Origin: JAENVT01 sp031370825
Lineage (GTDB): Bacteria > Actinomycetota > Acidimicrobiia > Acidimicrobiales > Ilumatobacteraceae
Assembly: GCA_031370825.1 (NCBI GenBank)
Contig: JANMRB010000023.1
Location: 1 to 58,314, forward strand
Reading direction: 5' to 3'
DNA: 58,314 bases
Every line of letters begins with the position of its first letter. The stretch's first letter is position 1. The position numbers and the translations under genes were made by a program. Below are positions 1 to 8,662 of this stretch, in pieces. The notes under the pieces are model-generated. The model did not search any database. It was not told where the DNA came from and saw only the letters and a program-made list of their open reading frames with translations.

Positions 1-10
1 ACCAACCAGA

Positions 11-841
11 GTGACCCGAACAACAGTGACTAGAGCAGCACGGCGCACCGAACGTGCGCTGCCGTGGCCGGCAGTCGCGCTGGCGGTCCTGGCGATCGCC
101 TTCTTCGCGCTCCCGCTGGCCGGACTGATCAGCCGGGCGCCATGGAGCGAAGCCGGGACGATCCTGCGTGGCCCTCGTGTACGACAAGCGTTGAAGCTGT
201 CACTGATCTGCAGCCTGTGCTCAACTGCTCTCTCGGTCGTGTTCGGTCTACCGCTGGCTTGGTTGCTTGCTCGTCGTCGGTTCTTCGGCAGTTCGGTCAT
301 TCGTGCGTTGTGCACGCTCTCGATGGTGCTGCCCCCCGTAGTCGGGGGCGTTGCCCTGCTGTTCGCGTTGGGACGTCGCGGGCTGGTCGGGCAATGGCTC
401 GATCGTTGGTTCGATCTGCGGCTGCCGTTTACGTCGGCCGGTGTTGTGGTGGCCCAGACGTTCGTTGCCATGCCGTTCTTCGTCGTCACGGTCGAGGCGG
501 CGTTGCGGCAGACCAACAACGGCCACGACGAGGCAGCACGCACCCTCGGCGCCAGCAACTGGTACTCGTTCCGCCGGGTCACGTTGCCCGCGATTCGCTC
601 GGCACTGATCGCCGGCGCCGTACTTGCCTGGGCACGGGCGTTGGGCGAGTTCGGCGCAACGATCACATTCGCCGGCAGCTTTCCTGGTCGGACCCAAACC
701 CTGCCGCTGGCGGTCTACAGCGCGCTCGACACCGACCCTCGGCAGGCGATCATGCTGGCCCTGTTGATGGTCGCCGTCTCCTTCGCCGTCCTCGTCGCGT
801 TGCGCGACAGGTGGCTGGGTGGGGGAGAGCGGGCAACGTGA
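11..841 (+). CDS. modB: Molybdate ABC transporter permease ModB
   Basis: Inner-membrane permease subunit that moves molybdate (or tungstate) across the membrane together with ModC and a periplasmic or lipid-anchored ModA. The 276-residue protein starts at GTG, has several hydrophobic segments and carries the binding-protein-dependent permease EAA-type loop in its second half (EAARTLGASNWYSF, followed by LPAIRSALIAG), which contacts the ATPase. Length is normal for ModB. It overlaps the ATPase gene by 4 bp (GTGA), so the two are translationally coupled. Only 10 bp precede it here, so modA is presumably just outside the window. Molybdate and tungstate permeases cannot be told apart by eye; the ModC-type partner favours molybdate. 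Confidence 0.88.
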   Translation: MTRTTVTRAARRTERALPWPAVALAVLAIAFFALPLAGLISRAPWSEAGTILRGPRVRQALKLSLICSLCSTALSVVFGLPLAWLLARRRFFGSSVIRALCTLSMVLPPVVGGVALLFALGRRGLVGQWLDRWFDLRLPFTSAGVVVAQTFVAMPFFVVTVEAALRQTNNGHDEAARTLGASNWYSFRRVTLPAIRSALIAGAVLAWARALGEFGATITFAGSFPGRTQTLPLAVYSALDTDPRQAIMLALLMVAVSFAVLVALRDRWLGGGERAT

Positions 842-1893
842 CGTTGCGCGCCCACATCGTGGTCGCTCGTGGCTCATTGAGCCTCGATGTGTGGCTCAAT
901 GCCGCACCGGGCGAAGTCGTCGCGCTGCTCGGTCCTAACGGCGCCGGCAAGACGACCGTCCTTCGTTGCCTTGCCGGCCTGCTGGGGATCGACCGCGGCT
1001 CGATCGAACTACTCGCCGAGATGGTCGACGAGCCCGCAACGGGTACGTTCGTGCCAGCGGAGCGGCGATCGGCGGGTGTGATGTTTCAGCAGTACCTGCT
1101 GTTTCCGCACATGTCCGTTCTCGAGAACGTGGCATTCGGCCTGAGAGCGCGAGGTGTCGACAAGGCGTCGGCCCACAAAGAGGCTCAGCACTGGTTGCGG
1201 CGGGTCGGCGGTGACGGGATCGAGCGATCGCGTCCCGACGCGCTGTCCGGCGGCCAGGCACAACGCGTTGCGTTGGCTCGTGCGCTTGCTTCCGAACCGA
1301 AGTTGTTGCTGCTCGACGAGCCATTGGCGGCGCTCGACGCAGCGACGAGGGTCGACGTGCGTCGTGAGCTGCGGCGCCACCTGACGGAGTTCCAAGGCTC
1401 GGCGGTGTTGGTCACACACGATCCGGTGGACGCGTACACGTTGGCCGACCGTGTGGTCATCGTCGAGCAGGGCCATGTCGTGCAGAGCGGAACCTTCACG
1501 GAGATCGCCGCGCACCCGCGATCGGCATACGTTGCCGAGCTCGTCGGAGTCAACCTGCTGACGGGCTCGATGATGGGAGGTGTCTTCGCCGTCGACGGTG
1601 GCGCGACTCTGATCGCCGTAGCCGAAGATGTCGATGGTCCCGCCATCGCCGTGATCCGTCCCCAGGCCGTGGCGTTGCACAACGGCAGACCTGAAGGCAG
1701 CTCGCGCAACTCGTGGAAAGGCGTCGTCGTCGATGTCGATATGCGCGCCGACCGCGTTCGAGTTCGGCTCGAGGGGCCGATCCAGTTGACGTCGGAGATA
1801 ACGGCCGCATCAGCCGATGCGTTGGGGATCAAGGTCGGCCGCGAAGTGTGGGCTTCGGTGAAGGCGACCGAGATCACCGTCACCCTCAACTAG
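838..1893 (+). CDS. modC: Molybdate ABC transporter ATPase ModC
   Basis: ATP-binding subunit powering molybdate import, 351 residues from a GTG overlapping the permease stop. The ABC domain comes first: Walker A (GPNGAGKTT, near residue 32), Q-loop (FQQYLLFPHM), signature LSGGQAQRVALARAL and Walker B LLLLDEP followed by the D-loop and the switch histidine in VTHD. The C-terminal part, from about residue 285, resembles a TOBE (Mop-like) domain that binds oxyanion in ModC proteins. The supply of molybdenum may serve the molybdopterin oxidoreductase encoded at 33.5 kb, which is an inference from co-occurrence. Other oxyanion or iron ATPases of the CysA/FbpC type are less likely because of the neighbouring permease. 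Confidence 0.87.
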   Translation: MTLRAHIVVARGSLSLDVWLNAAPGEVVALLGPNGAGKTTVLRCLAGLLGIDRGSIELLAEMVDEPATGTFVPAERRSAGVMFQQYLLFPHMSVLENVAFGLRARGVDKASAHKEAQHWLRRVGGDGIERSRPDALSGGQAQRVALARALASEPKLLLLDEPLAALDAATRVDVRRELRRHLTEFQGSAVLVTHDPVDAYTLADRVVIVEQGHVVQSGTFTEIAAHPRSAYVAELVGVNLLTGSMMGGVFAVDGGATLIAVAEDVDGPAIAVIRPQAVALHNGRPEGSSRNSWKGVVVDVDMRADRVRVRLEGPIQLTSEITAASADALGIKVGREVWASVKATEITVTLN

Positions 1894-1941
1894 CCCGGTC
1901 TGCCAATATCTCTGCATGTCGAGGAACCGGATTGGTGCGCC

Positions 1942-2799
1942 ATGTCGAGGGTGATCGAGAAAGTCGGTGTGGTCGGGTGCGGCCTGATGGGGTCAGGGAT
2001 CGCCGAGGTCGCCGCGCGGGCAGGGCTGGACGTGACCGTCACGGAGAGCTCGCCCTCCACCGCCGAAGCGGGAATGGCTCGGGTTGGCGTCTCTTTGAAG
2101 CGCGCGGTCACATCCGGGCGGCTCTCGGAGGCCGATCACGACTCCACGTGGCAGCGCTTGGCCTTCGGCCACCAGCTCGAGGCACTCGAGACGTGTGACC
2201 TCGTCATCGAAGCCGTCGCGGAGGACGAGGCGATGAAGGTCGACATGTTCACGCGCCTCGATTCTGTGTGCAAGCCAGAAGCCGTGCTGGCATCGAACAC
2301 CTCGAGCATCCCGATCATGAAGCTGGCAAGGGCCACAAATCGCGAGTCGCAAGTGATCGGCATTCACTTCTTCAACCCAGTGCCGGTGCTGCCGCTCGTA
2401 GAGCTCGTGACGTCGTTGTTGACGTCGCCGGAAGTGGCAACCGACATCGAGCAGTTCGCCACCGACGCGCTCGGTAAGACCGTCGTCCGCTCTCGCGACC
2501 GGGCCGGGTTCATCGTCAACGCGCTGCTGATCCCTTACATCCTCGCCGCCATTCGCATGCTCGAGTCGGGCTTCGCCACGGCCGAGGACATCGACACGGG
2601 AATGGTCAAGGGATGCGCCCACCCGATGGGCCCGCTGCGACTGGCGGACCTGATCGGCCTCGATACGGTTCGCGCAGTTGCCGAGTCGTTGTACGGCGAG
2701 TTCAAAGAGCAGCTGTACACGCCGCCGTCCCTGCTGCTGCGCATGGTCGAGGCAGGTCTGCTGGGCCGAAAAGCAGGTCGCGGCTTCTATGAGTACTGA
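1942..2799 (+). CDS. 3-hydroxyacyl-CoA (3-hydroxybutyryl-CoA) dehydrogenase
   Basis: NAD-dependent oxidation of 3-hydroxyacyl-CoA to 3-oxoacyl-CoA in beta-oxidation or butanoate metabolism, cytosolic. The 285-residue protein begins with a Rossmann fold (VGVVGCGLMGSGIAEVAAR) and shows the family motifs ASNTSSIPI, GIHFFNPVPV with the catalytic histidine, and DRAGFIVNALLIPY, then a C-terminal helical domain ending in LLGRKAGRGFYEY. Length and order match the stand-alone FadB2/PaaH class. The start codon lies 48 bp after modC, and a 9-bp sequence covering it (ATGTCGAGG) is repeated at 1916-1924. The next gene starts inside its last codons, so the pair is probably co-transcribed. Confidence 0.92.
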   Translation: MSRVIEKVGVVGCGLMGSGIAEVAARAGLDVTVTESSPSTAEAGMARVGVSLKRAVTSGRLSEADHDSTWQRLAFGHQLEALETCDLVIEAVAEDEAMKVDMFTRLDSVCKPEAVLASNTSSIPIMKLARATNRESQVIGIHFFNPVPVLPLVELVTSLLTSPEVATDIEQFATDALGKTVVRSRDRAGFIVNALLIPYILAAIRMLESGFATAEDIDTGMVKGCAHPMGPLRLADLIGLDTVRAVAESLYGEFKEQLYTPPSLLLRMVEAGLLGRKAGRGFYEY

Positions 2800-3418
2800 G
2801 CGCGACAGCAGGCTGCAATGGATCTACGAATCCCGTGGAACCGATCAGCTTCGCGAGCGCTATGACATCTGGGCGGGTGACTATGACAGCGACCTGGGTG
2901 AACTCCGTTGGACAGCGCCACAGTTCGCCGCCGCGACCTGCGCACGGTTTGCAAATCCGGGCGCGGACGTACTCGACGCCGGATGCGGCACTGGGCTGGT
3001 TGGCCTCTCGTTGACAGCGATGGGCTTCCCTGGGGTCGTCGGCTTCGACCTGTCGCCTGGCATGCTCAGGCGCAGTGCCGAGCGGGGTGTCTACAGCGAG
3101 TTGCACGAAGGCTCCCTGCTGGAACGACTGCCGTTCGAAGACGGCCGGTTCGGGTCCGTCGTGTCAGTGGGGGTGTTCACGTTCGGCCACGTCGATGGCT
3201 CTGCGTTTGCCGAGCTCGCCAGGGTGACCTCGTGCGGCGGTCACGTCACAATCACCTTCCGCGACGACACCGTCGATCAACTCGGATACGCCGCCGACCA
3301 GCAGCGGCTGATCGACGCCGGCACGTGGGAGCTCGTCGAGCAAACAGAGCCCATGGCCCTGCTGCACGAAGATGGCCAAGACATCCTGCTGCGAGCGTGG
3401 ACCTGGAAGGTTTCTTGA
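2789..3418 (+). CDS. Class I SAM-dependent methyltransferase
   Basis: Small cytosolic methyltransferase of 209 residues with the SAM-binding glycine loop DAGCGTGL (near residue 71), followed by the acidic GFDLSPGML strand and PFEDGRFGSVVSVGVFTF, the usual motif II region. Methyl acceptor unknown. The chosen ATG overlaps the end of the hydroxyacyl-CoA dehydrogenase gene by 11 bp; the frame stays open further upstream but that part is not methyltransferase-like. It sits convergent to the TetR gene with only 9 bp between the stops. The N-terminal YDIWAGDYDSDL resembles Williams-Beuren-type and ubiquinone/menaquinone-type small methyltransferases, but a specific role cannot be assigned. Confidence 0.85.
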   Translation: MSTERDSRLQWIYESRGTDQLRERYDIWAGDYDSDLGELRWTAPQFAAATCARFANPGADVLDAGCGTGLVGLSLTAMGFPGVVGFDLSPGMLRRSAERGVYSELHEGSLLERLPFEDGRFGSVVSVGVFTFGHVDGSAFAELARVTSCGGHVTITFRDDTVDQLGYAADQQRLIDAGTWELVEQTEPMALLHEDGQDILLRAWTWKVS

Positions 3419-3427
3419 CCATCCTGC

Positions 3428-4042
3428 TCACCTGCTAGGTCGATCGAGCGTCCCTGCCGCAAGGTTGACTTCAGCCTCGAGCGCTGTCATGGCCCAATCG
3501 AGAACATCGGCGCGCTGGAGCACTCCTGGGTGCGCAGCCAACTGCATGCTCAACCCGTCAAGCAGCGACAGCACGCGCCACGCCGTTGCCTCGGGGTCGT
3601 CGCACGACATCGTCCCTTCCGCGACGCCCTTGACGATCGTGGTCGCGATGAGATGCTGCCAGGCGACGTTGAGACGACGCGATGTGGCGCCGAGCGCCGG
3701 GCGCCGGCTGGCTTCCGCCCACGCGTCGAGCCACATCTGGAACGCGCCGTACTCGTCGATCCGGGTGTACGCCGCAAAGAACGTGGAGAGCCGGTCGGCA
3801 GCATCCTCCCGGGATCGCATCGCTGCTTCGGTTGTGGTCAGGTCGGCGGTGGCTGCGTCCTCGAACGCCGCGGCCAAGACCTCGTCCATCGACGTGAAGT
3901 AGTGGTGGATCAATCCGCTCGACGTGCCCATCTCGGCGGCGACGTCGCGCACCGTCGTGTTGGCCAGGCCTTTGACAGCGGCGACGCGCAACGTTGCGGC
4001 GATGATCTCCTCTCGCCGAGCACTCGGGCTCAATCGCGGCAC
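3428..4042 (-). CDS. TetR-family regulator, BetI-like
   Basis: DNA-binding repressor of 204 residues. The N-terminal helix-turn-helix is clear (RREEIIAATLRVAAVKGLA, then TTVRDVAAEMGTSSGLIHHYF), and the C-terminal region with FQMWLDAWAEASRRPALG is like the BetI/TetR_C_6 ligand-binding domain. BetI-like regulators commonly control choline and methylated-amine genes. It is divergent from the GcvT-like operon, which is its likely target, and the short intergenic region holds inverted repeats. The start is a GTG preceded by TATTGT with a 6-bp spacer, so its mRNA is probably leaderless. The ligand is unknown. Confidence 0.88.
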   Translation of the reverse strand: MPRLSPSARREEIIAATLRVAAVKGLANTTVRDVAAEMGTSSGLIHHYFTSMDEVLAAAFEDAATADLTTTEAAMRSREDAADRLSTFFAAYTRIDEYGAFQMWLDAWAEASRRPALGATSRRLNVAWQHLIATTIVKGVAEGTMSCDDPEATAWRVLSLLDGLSMQLAAHPGVLQRADVLDWAMTALEAEVNLAAGTLDRPSR

Positions 4043-4098
4043 GGCTCAACAATAACTCTTATTGCGCGTATGTCCAATAGACGTCTACGATCACGCGC
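4043..4098. promoter_or_regulatory. Divergent promoter/operator between TetR gene and GcvT operon
   Basis: Rightward promoter: TTGCGC (4062-4067), 18-bp spacer, TACGAT (4086-4091), then 7 bp to the ATG. Leftward: TATTGT (complement of 4049-4054), 6 bp to the GTG. Dyads: AATAACTCTTATT (4051-4063), TATTG/CAATA arms at 4060-4064 and 4075-4079, and TAGACGTCTA (4078-4087). The dyads cover both promoters, as expected for a TetR operator. Binding is inferred, not shown. Confidence 0.55.
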
Positions 4099-5298
4099 AT
4101 GGTCTTGACCACGCCGTTCCACGAGCGTCTGGCTCCGTTGAACGAGACACATCTCTGGTCACACTGGTCGGGCTATCTCTCGGCGGTGAAGTACCAGATG
4201 GCCGACAAGTTCGAGTACTTCGCAGTGCGCAACGCCGCCGGGCTGATCGACACCTCGCCGCTGTACAAGTACCGGATTGGTGGGCGAGATGCGCTCGAGT
4301 TCCTCCGTGGCGTGCTGGCCCGGGACATCAGCTCGTGCCGCGACGGTCAGGCGCAATACACGCTGTGGTGCGACGAGCGCGGCTACGTCGTAGAAGATGG
4401 CGTGGTCATCCGGTTCGCGGCCGACGATTTCATCCTCACCTCGGCGGAGCCGAACCTCGCCTACTTTCAGAACCTCGTCGGCTACGACCAGGTCGAGATC
4501 ACCGATGTATCGGCCGACTACGCATCGCTGGCGGTGCAGGGCCCGAGGTCCCGGGAGATCCTGGCCAGTCTGGACCCTGAGATCGCAACGCTCGGCTTCT
4601 TCCACCACGGCCCAGCCAAGATCGGCAACGTTCCCGTGCACGTGTCGCGCACGGGCTACACGGGCGACCTCGGCTACGAGATCTGGGTGGGCGCCGACGG
4701 CGCAATCGAGATGTGGGACGCATTGCAGGTTTCGAGTGCCGGAAGAGGTGTCATGCCCGTCGGCCAGAGCGCGTTGCTGATGACTCGGATCGAGGCAGGG
4801 TTGGTGCTGATCGGTGTCGACTTCCACTCCAGCCGCTTCGCGTTCAACGAGCACGAGTGCTCGACCCCGATCGAGCTCGGCTTCGCCTGGATGTTCCGCG
4901 ATCTCGCCAGCTCCACGCGGCGGTTCATCGGCCGCGCCGCGATCGACCGCGAACTCGCCGATCAGACATCGCGCTGGAAGATGGTCGGGCTGATGATCGA
5001 CTGGCGCGATTGGGATCGTCACTACGGCGAGGCAGGGTTGATCCCACCCAAGGATGAGACGCCGGTCGTCTACGAGATGATGCTGTACGACGACGATGGT
5101 GGCCGCGTCGGCTACACGACCAGCTTCATGTACTCACCGATGCTGCAACGCCACATCGCGATGGCTCGCGTGAAGCCTGAGCTCGCGAAGGTGGGCTCCC
5201 GGGTCAATCTCGAGATCACGATCAACCACCGCTATCACACGGTTCGTGCAGCAGTGGCCCGGCCGCCGTTGTTCAACCCGCCGAGAAAGACAGCCTGA
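4099..5298 (+). CDS. GcvT-like aminomethyltransferase / folate-binding protein
   Basis: A 399-residue member of the glycine cleavage T-protein superfamily, which transfers one-carbon units to tetrahydrofolate. Family features: FAVRNAAGLIDTSPLYKYRI near the N-terminus, AVQGPRSREIL in the middle, YTGDLGYEIWV, and a C-terminal barrel domain with GRVGYTTSFMYSPML. It is not a classical GcvT: no gcvH or gcvP is nearby, and the loops differ. Relatives include dimethylglycine/sarcosine dehydrogenase folate domains and the DMSP demethylase DmdA, so demethylation of a methylated amine or sulfonium compound onto folate is plausible. It is first in an operon with a flavoprotein 3 bp downstream. The substrate is not determinable from sequence. 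Confidence 0.85.
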   Translation: MVLTTPFHERLAPLNETHLWSHWSGYLSAVKYQMADKFEYFAVRNAAGLIDTSPLYKYRIGGRDALEFLRGVLARDISSCRDGQAQYTLWCDERGYVVEDGVVIRFAADDFILTSAEPNLAYFQNLVGYDQVEITDVSADYASLAVQGPRSREILASLDPEIATLGFFHHGPAKIGNVPVHVSRTGYTGDLGYEIWVGADGAIEMWDALQVSSAGRGVMPVGQSALLMTRIEAGLVLIGVDFHSSRFAFNEHECSTPIELGFAWMFRDLASSTRRFIGRAAIDRELADQTSRWKMVGLMIDWRDWDRHYGEAGLIPPKDETPVVYEMMLYDDDGGRVGYTTSFMYSPMLQRHIAMARVKPELAKVGSRVNLEITINHRYHTVRAAVARPPLFNPPRKTA

Positions 5299-5301
5299 CC
5301 G

Positions 5302-6897
5302 ATGATCTCGAAACGTTCCTACGACGCCATCGTCGTCGGCGGCGGCCACAACGGCTTGGTCAACGGTGCCTTCCTCGCCAAGTCGGGTCTGCGCACGCTG
5401 ATCATCGAGCGGAGGCCCATCGTCGGTGGCGCCGCGATCACCGAGGAGTTGATCCCCGGCTTCCACTTCACGACGTTCTCCTACGCGCTGAGCCTGCTGC
5501 GTCCCGACATCATCCACGACCTCGAACTGACCAAGCACGGGTTCATGCCCATTCAGATGCCCTCTGCGTTCGCTCCGATGGAGAACGGCGACTATCTGCT
5601 GATCGGCACGGATCGCAACACGAATCTCAAAGAGATCGCCCGGCATTCCAAGCACGACGCTGATGCGATGGATCAATACCAATACGACATGGCTCAGGTG
5701 TGCCAAGCCTTCAAGCCGCTCATGGACGCGGCACCGCCCAACCTGTTCGGGAACGATCCCGAGGACGCCATGCAGTTGGCCGATCTCGCCAAACGCCTCA
5801 AGTCACTGCCGCCGCGAGTGCTGCAGAACTGCATCCGGTTGTTGACCGGAAGCTCCGCCGATTTCCTCGACGACTACTTCGAGAGCGAGATCATCAAGGG
5901 CTGGTTGGCGTCGTCGAGCATCATCGGCAGCAAGGTCGGCCCGCGCTCTCAGGGATCGGGACTCGTGCTGCTGTTCCACAGCCTCGGCGAACACGATGGC
6001 CACTTCGGTTCGTGGGCCTTCCACAAGGGCGGTAACGGTGGGTTCACGCAGGTCCTGGCTCGGGCAGCGCAAGCCTTCGGCGCCGAGATCGTCGTCGACA
6101 CCCCTGTCAGCCATGTGATCACGAGCAACGGCAAAGCCACGGGTGTTGCGCTTGCCGACGGCACCGAGTTGAAGGCGAAGGTCGTGGTCAGCTCGCTCGA
6201 TCCGCGGCGCACGTTCACCCAACTCGTCGATCCCTCCGAGTTGCCGACTGAGCTCAACGACAGCATTCGTCGATTCCGTTTCCAGGGCACGTCGGCGAAG
6301 GTCAACTTCGCCCTCGATGGCCCGCCGCGCTACCCAGCGCTCGGCGACCGAACGGATCAGTTCCGCGGCTTCACCAACATCGGGCCGTCAATGGACTACC
6401 TCGAGCGGGCGTTCGATGATGCGAAGTACGGCTGGTACAGCAAGCGGCCGTACATCGACGCCTGCCTGCAATCGCTCGTCGACCCCGACATGGCCCCGCC
6501 CGGCAAGCATGTGATGTCGTGCTTCATCCAGTACGCGCCGTACGAGTTGAAGGGCAGCGACTGGGACACGGAGCGTCAGAACTTCGGGGACAACGTACAG
6601 GCCACGTTGGAGTCGTTCTTCCCCGGTTTCGGCGATCTGGTCTTGCATCGCGAGGTCGTGACCCCACTCGACATCGAACGTGTCGTCGGCCTCACCGAGG
6701 GCAACATATTCGCCGGCGAGTTCTTGTCGCCGCAGATGTACTTCTTCCGTCCGGCGCCGGGTTGGAACCAGTACCGCACACCGATCGACGGGTACTACCA
6801 ATGCGGGTCGGGCACCCATCCCGGCGGCTGCGTCTCGGGGGGACCCGGCAAGTTGGCGTCGCAACAGATCATCGGTGACCTGGCCCGAAAGGGTTAG
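5302..6897 (+). CDS. FAD-dependent oxidoreductase, PYROXD2/CrtI-like
   Basis: Flavoprotein of 531 residues with an N-terminal dinucleotide fold (AIVVGGGHNGLVNGAFLAK), followed by ERRPIVGGAAITEELIPGF and YALSLLRPDI, a pattern typical of PYROXD2-type relatives of phytoene desaturase. The C-terminal FAD motif is visible as GYYQCGSGTHPGGCVSG. The reaction is unknown; the family performs oxidations or desaturations of hydrophobic or amine substrates. No carotenoid genes are nearby, so a carotenoid role is unlikely. It begins 3 bp after the GcvT-like stop, so a joint oxidative demethylation (flavoprotein oxidises, T-protein captures the C1 unit) is a reasonable inference. Confidence 0.85.
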   Translation: MISKRSYDAIVVGGGHNGLVNGAFLAKSGLRTLIIERRPIVGGAAITEELIPGFHFTTFSYALSLLRPDIIHDLELTKHGFMPIQMPSAFAPMENGDYLLIGTDRNTNLKEIARHSKHDADAMDQYQYDMAQVCQAFKPLMDAAPPNLFGNDPEDAMQLADLAKRLKSLPPRVLQNCIRLLTGSSADFLDDYFESEIIKGWLASSSIIGSKVGPRSQGSGLVLLFHSLGEHDGHFGSWAFHKGGNGGFTQVLARAAQAFGAEIVVDTPVSHVITSNGKATGVALADGTELKAKVVVSSLDPRRTFTQLVDPSELPTELNDSIRRFRFQGTSAKVNFALDGPPRYPALGDRTDQFRGFTNIGPSMDYLERAFDDAKYGWYSKRPYIDACLQSLVDPDMAPPGKHVMSCFIQYAPYELKGSDWDTERQNFGDNVQATLESFFPGFGDLVLHREVVTPLDIERVVGLTEGNIFAGEFLSPQMYFFRPAPGWNQYRTPIDGYYQCGSGTHPGGCVSGGPGKLASQQIIGDLARKG

Positions 6898-6998
6898 TGC
6901 GGGGCGCTTCTTCGGTGTTGCGTTCGCCGGTTGCGAACCCCTGTGATGCCCCGCTGGCCGACGCGGGAGTAGCTTCGGCACGTCGAACGGGGATTGCC

Positions 6999-8177
6999 AT
7001 GGCCGAGATCGAAGCGGTGGACACCATCTCCGACCGGGCCGCGTCCAAGTCGGAGCCGTTCCGGTTCTTCGACAACCGTGAGAAGTACCTCCTGTTCGTC
7101 ATGACCACCAGCGAGAAGGCCGAAGTCGCCGCCCGCATCGGCCGCGAGATCGGCCACATCGTGCCGCGCCCTCCGGCCTTGCGGCTGTTCGACGCAGGCA
7201 CCGGCAACGGGATGGTTCTCAGCCAGGTGCTGCGCGAACTGCACCGCCGACTTCCTACGGTGCCGTTCTTCGTCGTGGGCAAGGAAGTCAGCATGGAAGA
7301 CACGCGTCTCACCCTGGCAACCCTTCCCGATCGCCTTGCCGAGCATCCGCAGTCGGTGGTCGTGTTGACGAACATGTTCTATGCCGAAGCACCGACGCTG
7401 TTTCCGAGATCGCCCGAGTTCCACGACAACGTGCGTTGGATCGACGTGCCTCTCAAGGGCAACACCTCGCACGAGTTCTTCCAGCAGATTCACGAGCTCG
7501 ACGACCACCTCGCGCGGGGATGGCAGACAGCTTCGAGCGCCAAGACCGGCAATCCCGTGTATGTCACGCCGTCGGTGATGGTGCTGTACCGCGAAGATCA
7601 CGCGTTCGCTCTCGACGACCTCATCCCACGGCCGACTGGTGGGCCGCAACCATTCGAATACGACCTCGTGCTGGCAGCCCAGCCGTATCGCAGTCGCACC
7701 TCGGCCGAGACAAAGGTCAAGAACGTGTTGGCACCTCTGGCAAAAGCGTTGGCGCCCGCCGGTCGGTTGGTCGTCGTGCAATCCACTGGCCACGATCCCG
7801 GTATGGAGATCATCCGCCGGATCTGGTCCGCCGAGGACCCTTTCGCGACCCCACGTCACAGCCTGATCAAAGAATTGGACGCGCAATTGAACGGCGACGT
7901 TGATCCCGAATTCGGGTTCGAGGGCACCAGCGATGCCGCGTCGCTGTTCACCTATCACCTGCATGCGATGCCGAACGAGGTGTCGAACCGCATCAGCACC
8001 TCGACCACGATGGCTGCGTGGAACGCGGCCGTGTACGTCGCCCAGATCGAGGACGAGCGCACGGCAGACGTGTTGATGGAGGGCAAGTACCTCGAGGCAA
8101 CTGCCGACGTCGTGCTGAAACACGGAGGCCTCTGGTTTCAAGACGAGTCCTTCGTCGTGGTACGCCATGCACCGTGA
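6999..8177 (+). CDS. Methyltransferase-like protein of unknown substrate
   Basis: A 392-residue protein with one recognisable element, the SAM-type glycine loop LFDAGTGNGMVLSQVL near residue 65, preceded by FRFFDNREKYLLFVMTTSEK. The remainder does not match a family I can name. The ATG at 6999 is preferred to an in-frame GTG at 6897, because the 34 extra residues look like untranslated spacer and a TAGCTT hexamer sits at 6970-6975. It overlaps the YbaK gene by 4 bp (GTGA), so it belongs to the same operon as the GcvT-like gene. Methylation of a small molecule is inferred from the loop only. Confidence 0.7.
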   Translation: MAEIEAVDTISDRAASKSEPFRFFDNREKYLLFVMTTSEKAEVAARIGREIGHIVPRPPALRLFDAGTGNGMVLSQVLRELHRRLPTVPFFVVGKEVSMEDTRLTLATLPDRLAEHPQSVVVLTNMFYAEAPTLFPRSPEFHDNVRWIDVPLKGNTSHEFFQQIHELDDHLARGWQTASSAKTGNPVYVTPSVMVLYREDHAFALDDLIPRPTGGPQPFEYDLVLAAQPYRSRTSAETKVKNVLAPLAKALAPAGRLVVVQSTGHDPGMEIIRRIWSAEDPFATPRHSLIKELDAQLNGDVDPEFGFEGTSDAASLFTYHLHAMPNEVSNRISTSTTMAAWNAAVYVAQIEDERTADVLMEGKYLEATADVVLKHGGLWFQDESFVVVRHAP

Positions 8178-8662
8178 ACCCACAGGACCAGGTCGTCGCC
8201 CATCTTCAGCAGCTCGGAGTCGATCACGAGATCGTTCCCTGCGATCCGGCCCTCGCTGACACGGCGGAATTCTGCGAGGCCTACGGTTATTCGCCCGACG
8301 ATTCGGCCAACACGATCATCGTCGTCGGCAAAGTTGACCCGCCGCGACCGGTGGCATGTGTGGTGCTGGCGTCGACCCGGCTCGATGTCAATGGCGTTGT
8401 TCGCAAGCGCCTCGCAGTTCGCAAGGCATCGTTCGCGTCGGCAGACGAGACGAGGGAGCTGACGGGCATGGAGATCGGTGGGGTCACGGTCTTCGCGCTG
8501 CCGACGGATCTGCCCATCTGGATCGACGCGGCAGTCATGGACCGCCAGCGGATCATCCTCGGCGGTGGAAGCCGGTCGATCAAGGTCCTCACGCCACCGG
8601 CGACACTGGCGCTGCTCGACAACGCAACCGTGGTCGACGGCCTCGCTCGTGCTCGGGAATGA
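8174..8662 (+). CDS. YbaK/EbsC-family aminoacyl-tRNA deacylase-like protein
   Basis: A 162-residue single-domain protein of the YbaK/ProX editing superfamily, which hydrolyses mischarged aminoacyl-tRNA in trans. Seen: SANTIIVVGKVDPPRPVACVV, the lysine-rich strand VNGVVRKRLAVRKASFAS, the GMEIGGVTVFALP loop and the C-terminal IILGGGSRSIKVL. The start is GTG, overlapping the upstream stop by 4 bp; the next gene overlaps by ATGA. An editing enzyme inside a catabolic operon is unexpected. It might act on a metabolite or remove a toxic amino acid analogue made by the pathway, which is speculation. Confidence 0.85.
   Translation: MNPQDQVVAHLQQLGVDHEIVPCDPALADTAEFCEAYGYSPDDSANTIIVVGKVDPPRPVACVVLASTRLDVNGVVRKRLAVRKASFASADETRELTGMEIGGVTVFALPTDLPIWIDAAVMDRQRIILGGGSRSIKVLTPPATLALLDNATVVDGLARARE

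Noticed and set aside
6894..8183. 429-codon minus-strand frame opposite the methyltransferase-like gene
   Set aside because: The sense gene has a SAM loop and operon overlaps; the antisense product is low in recognisable sequence and contradicts the operon layout.
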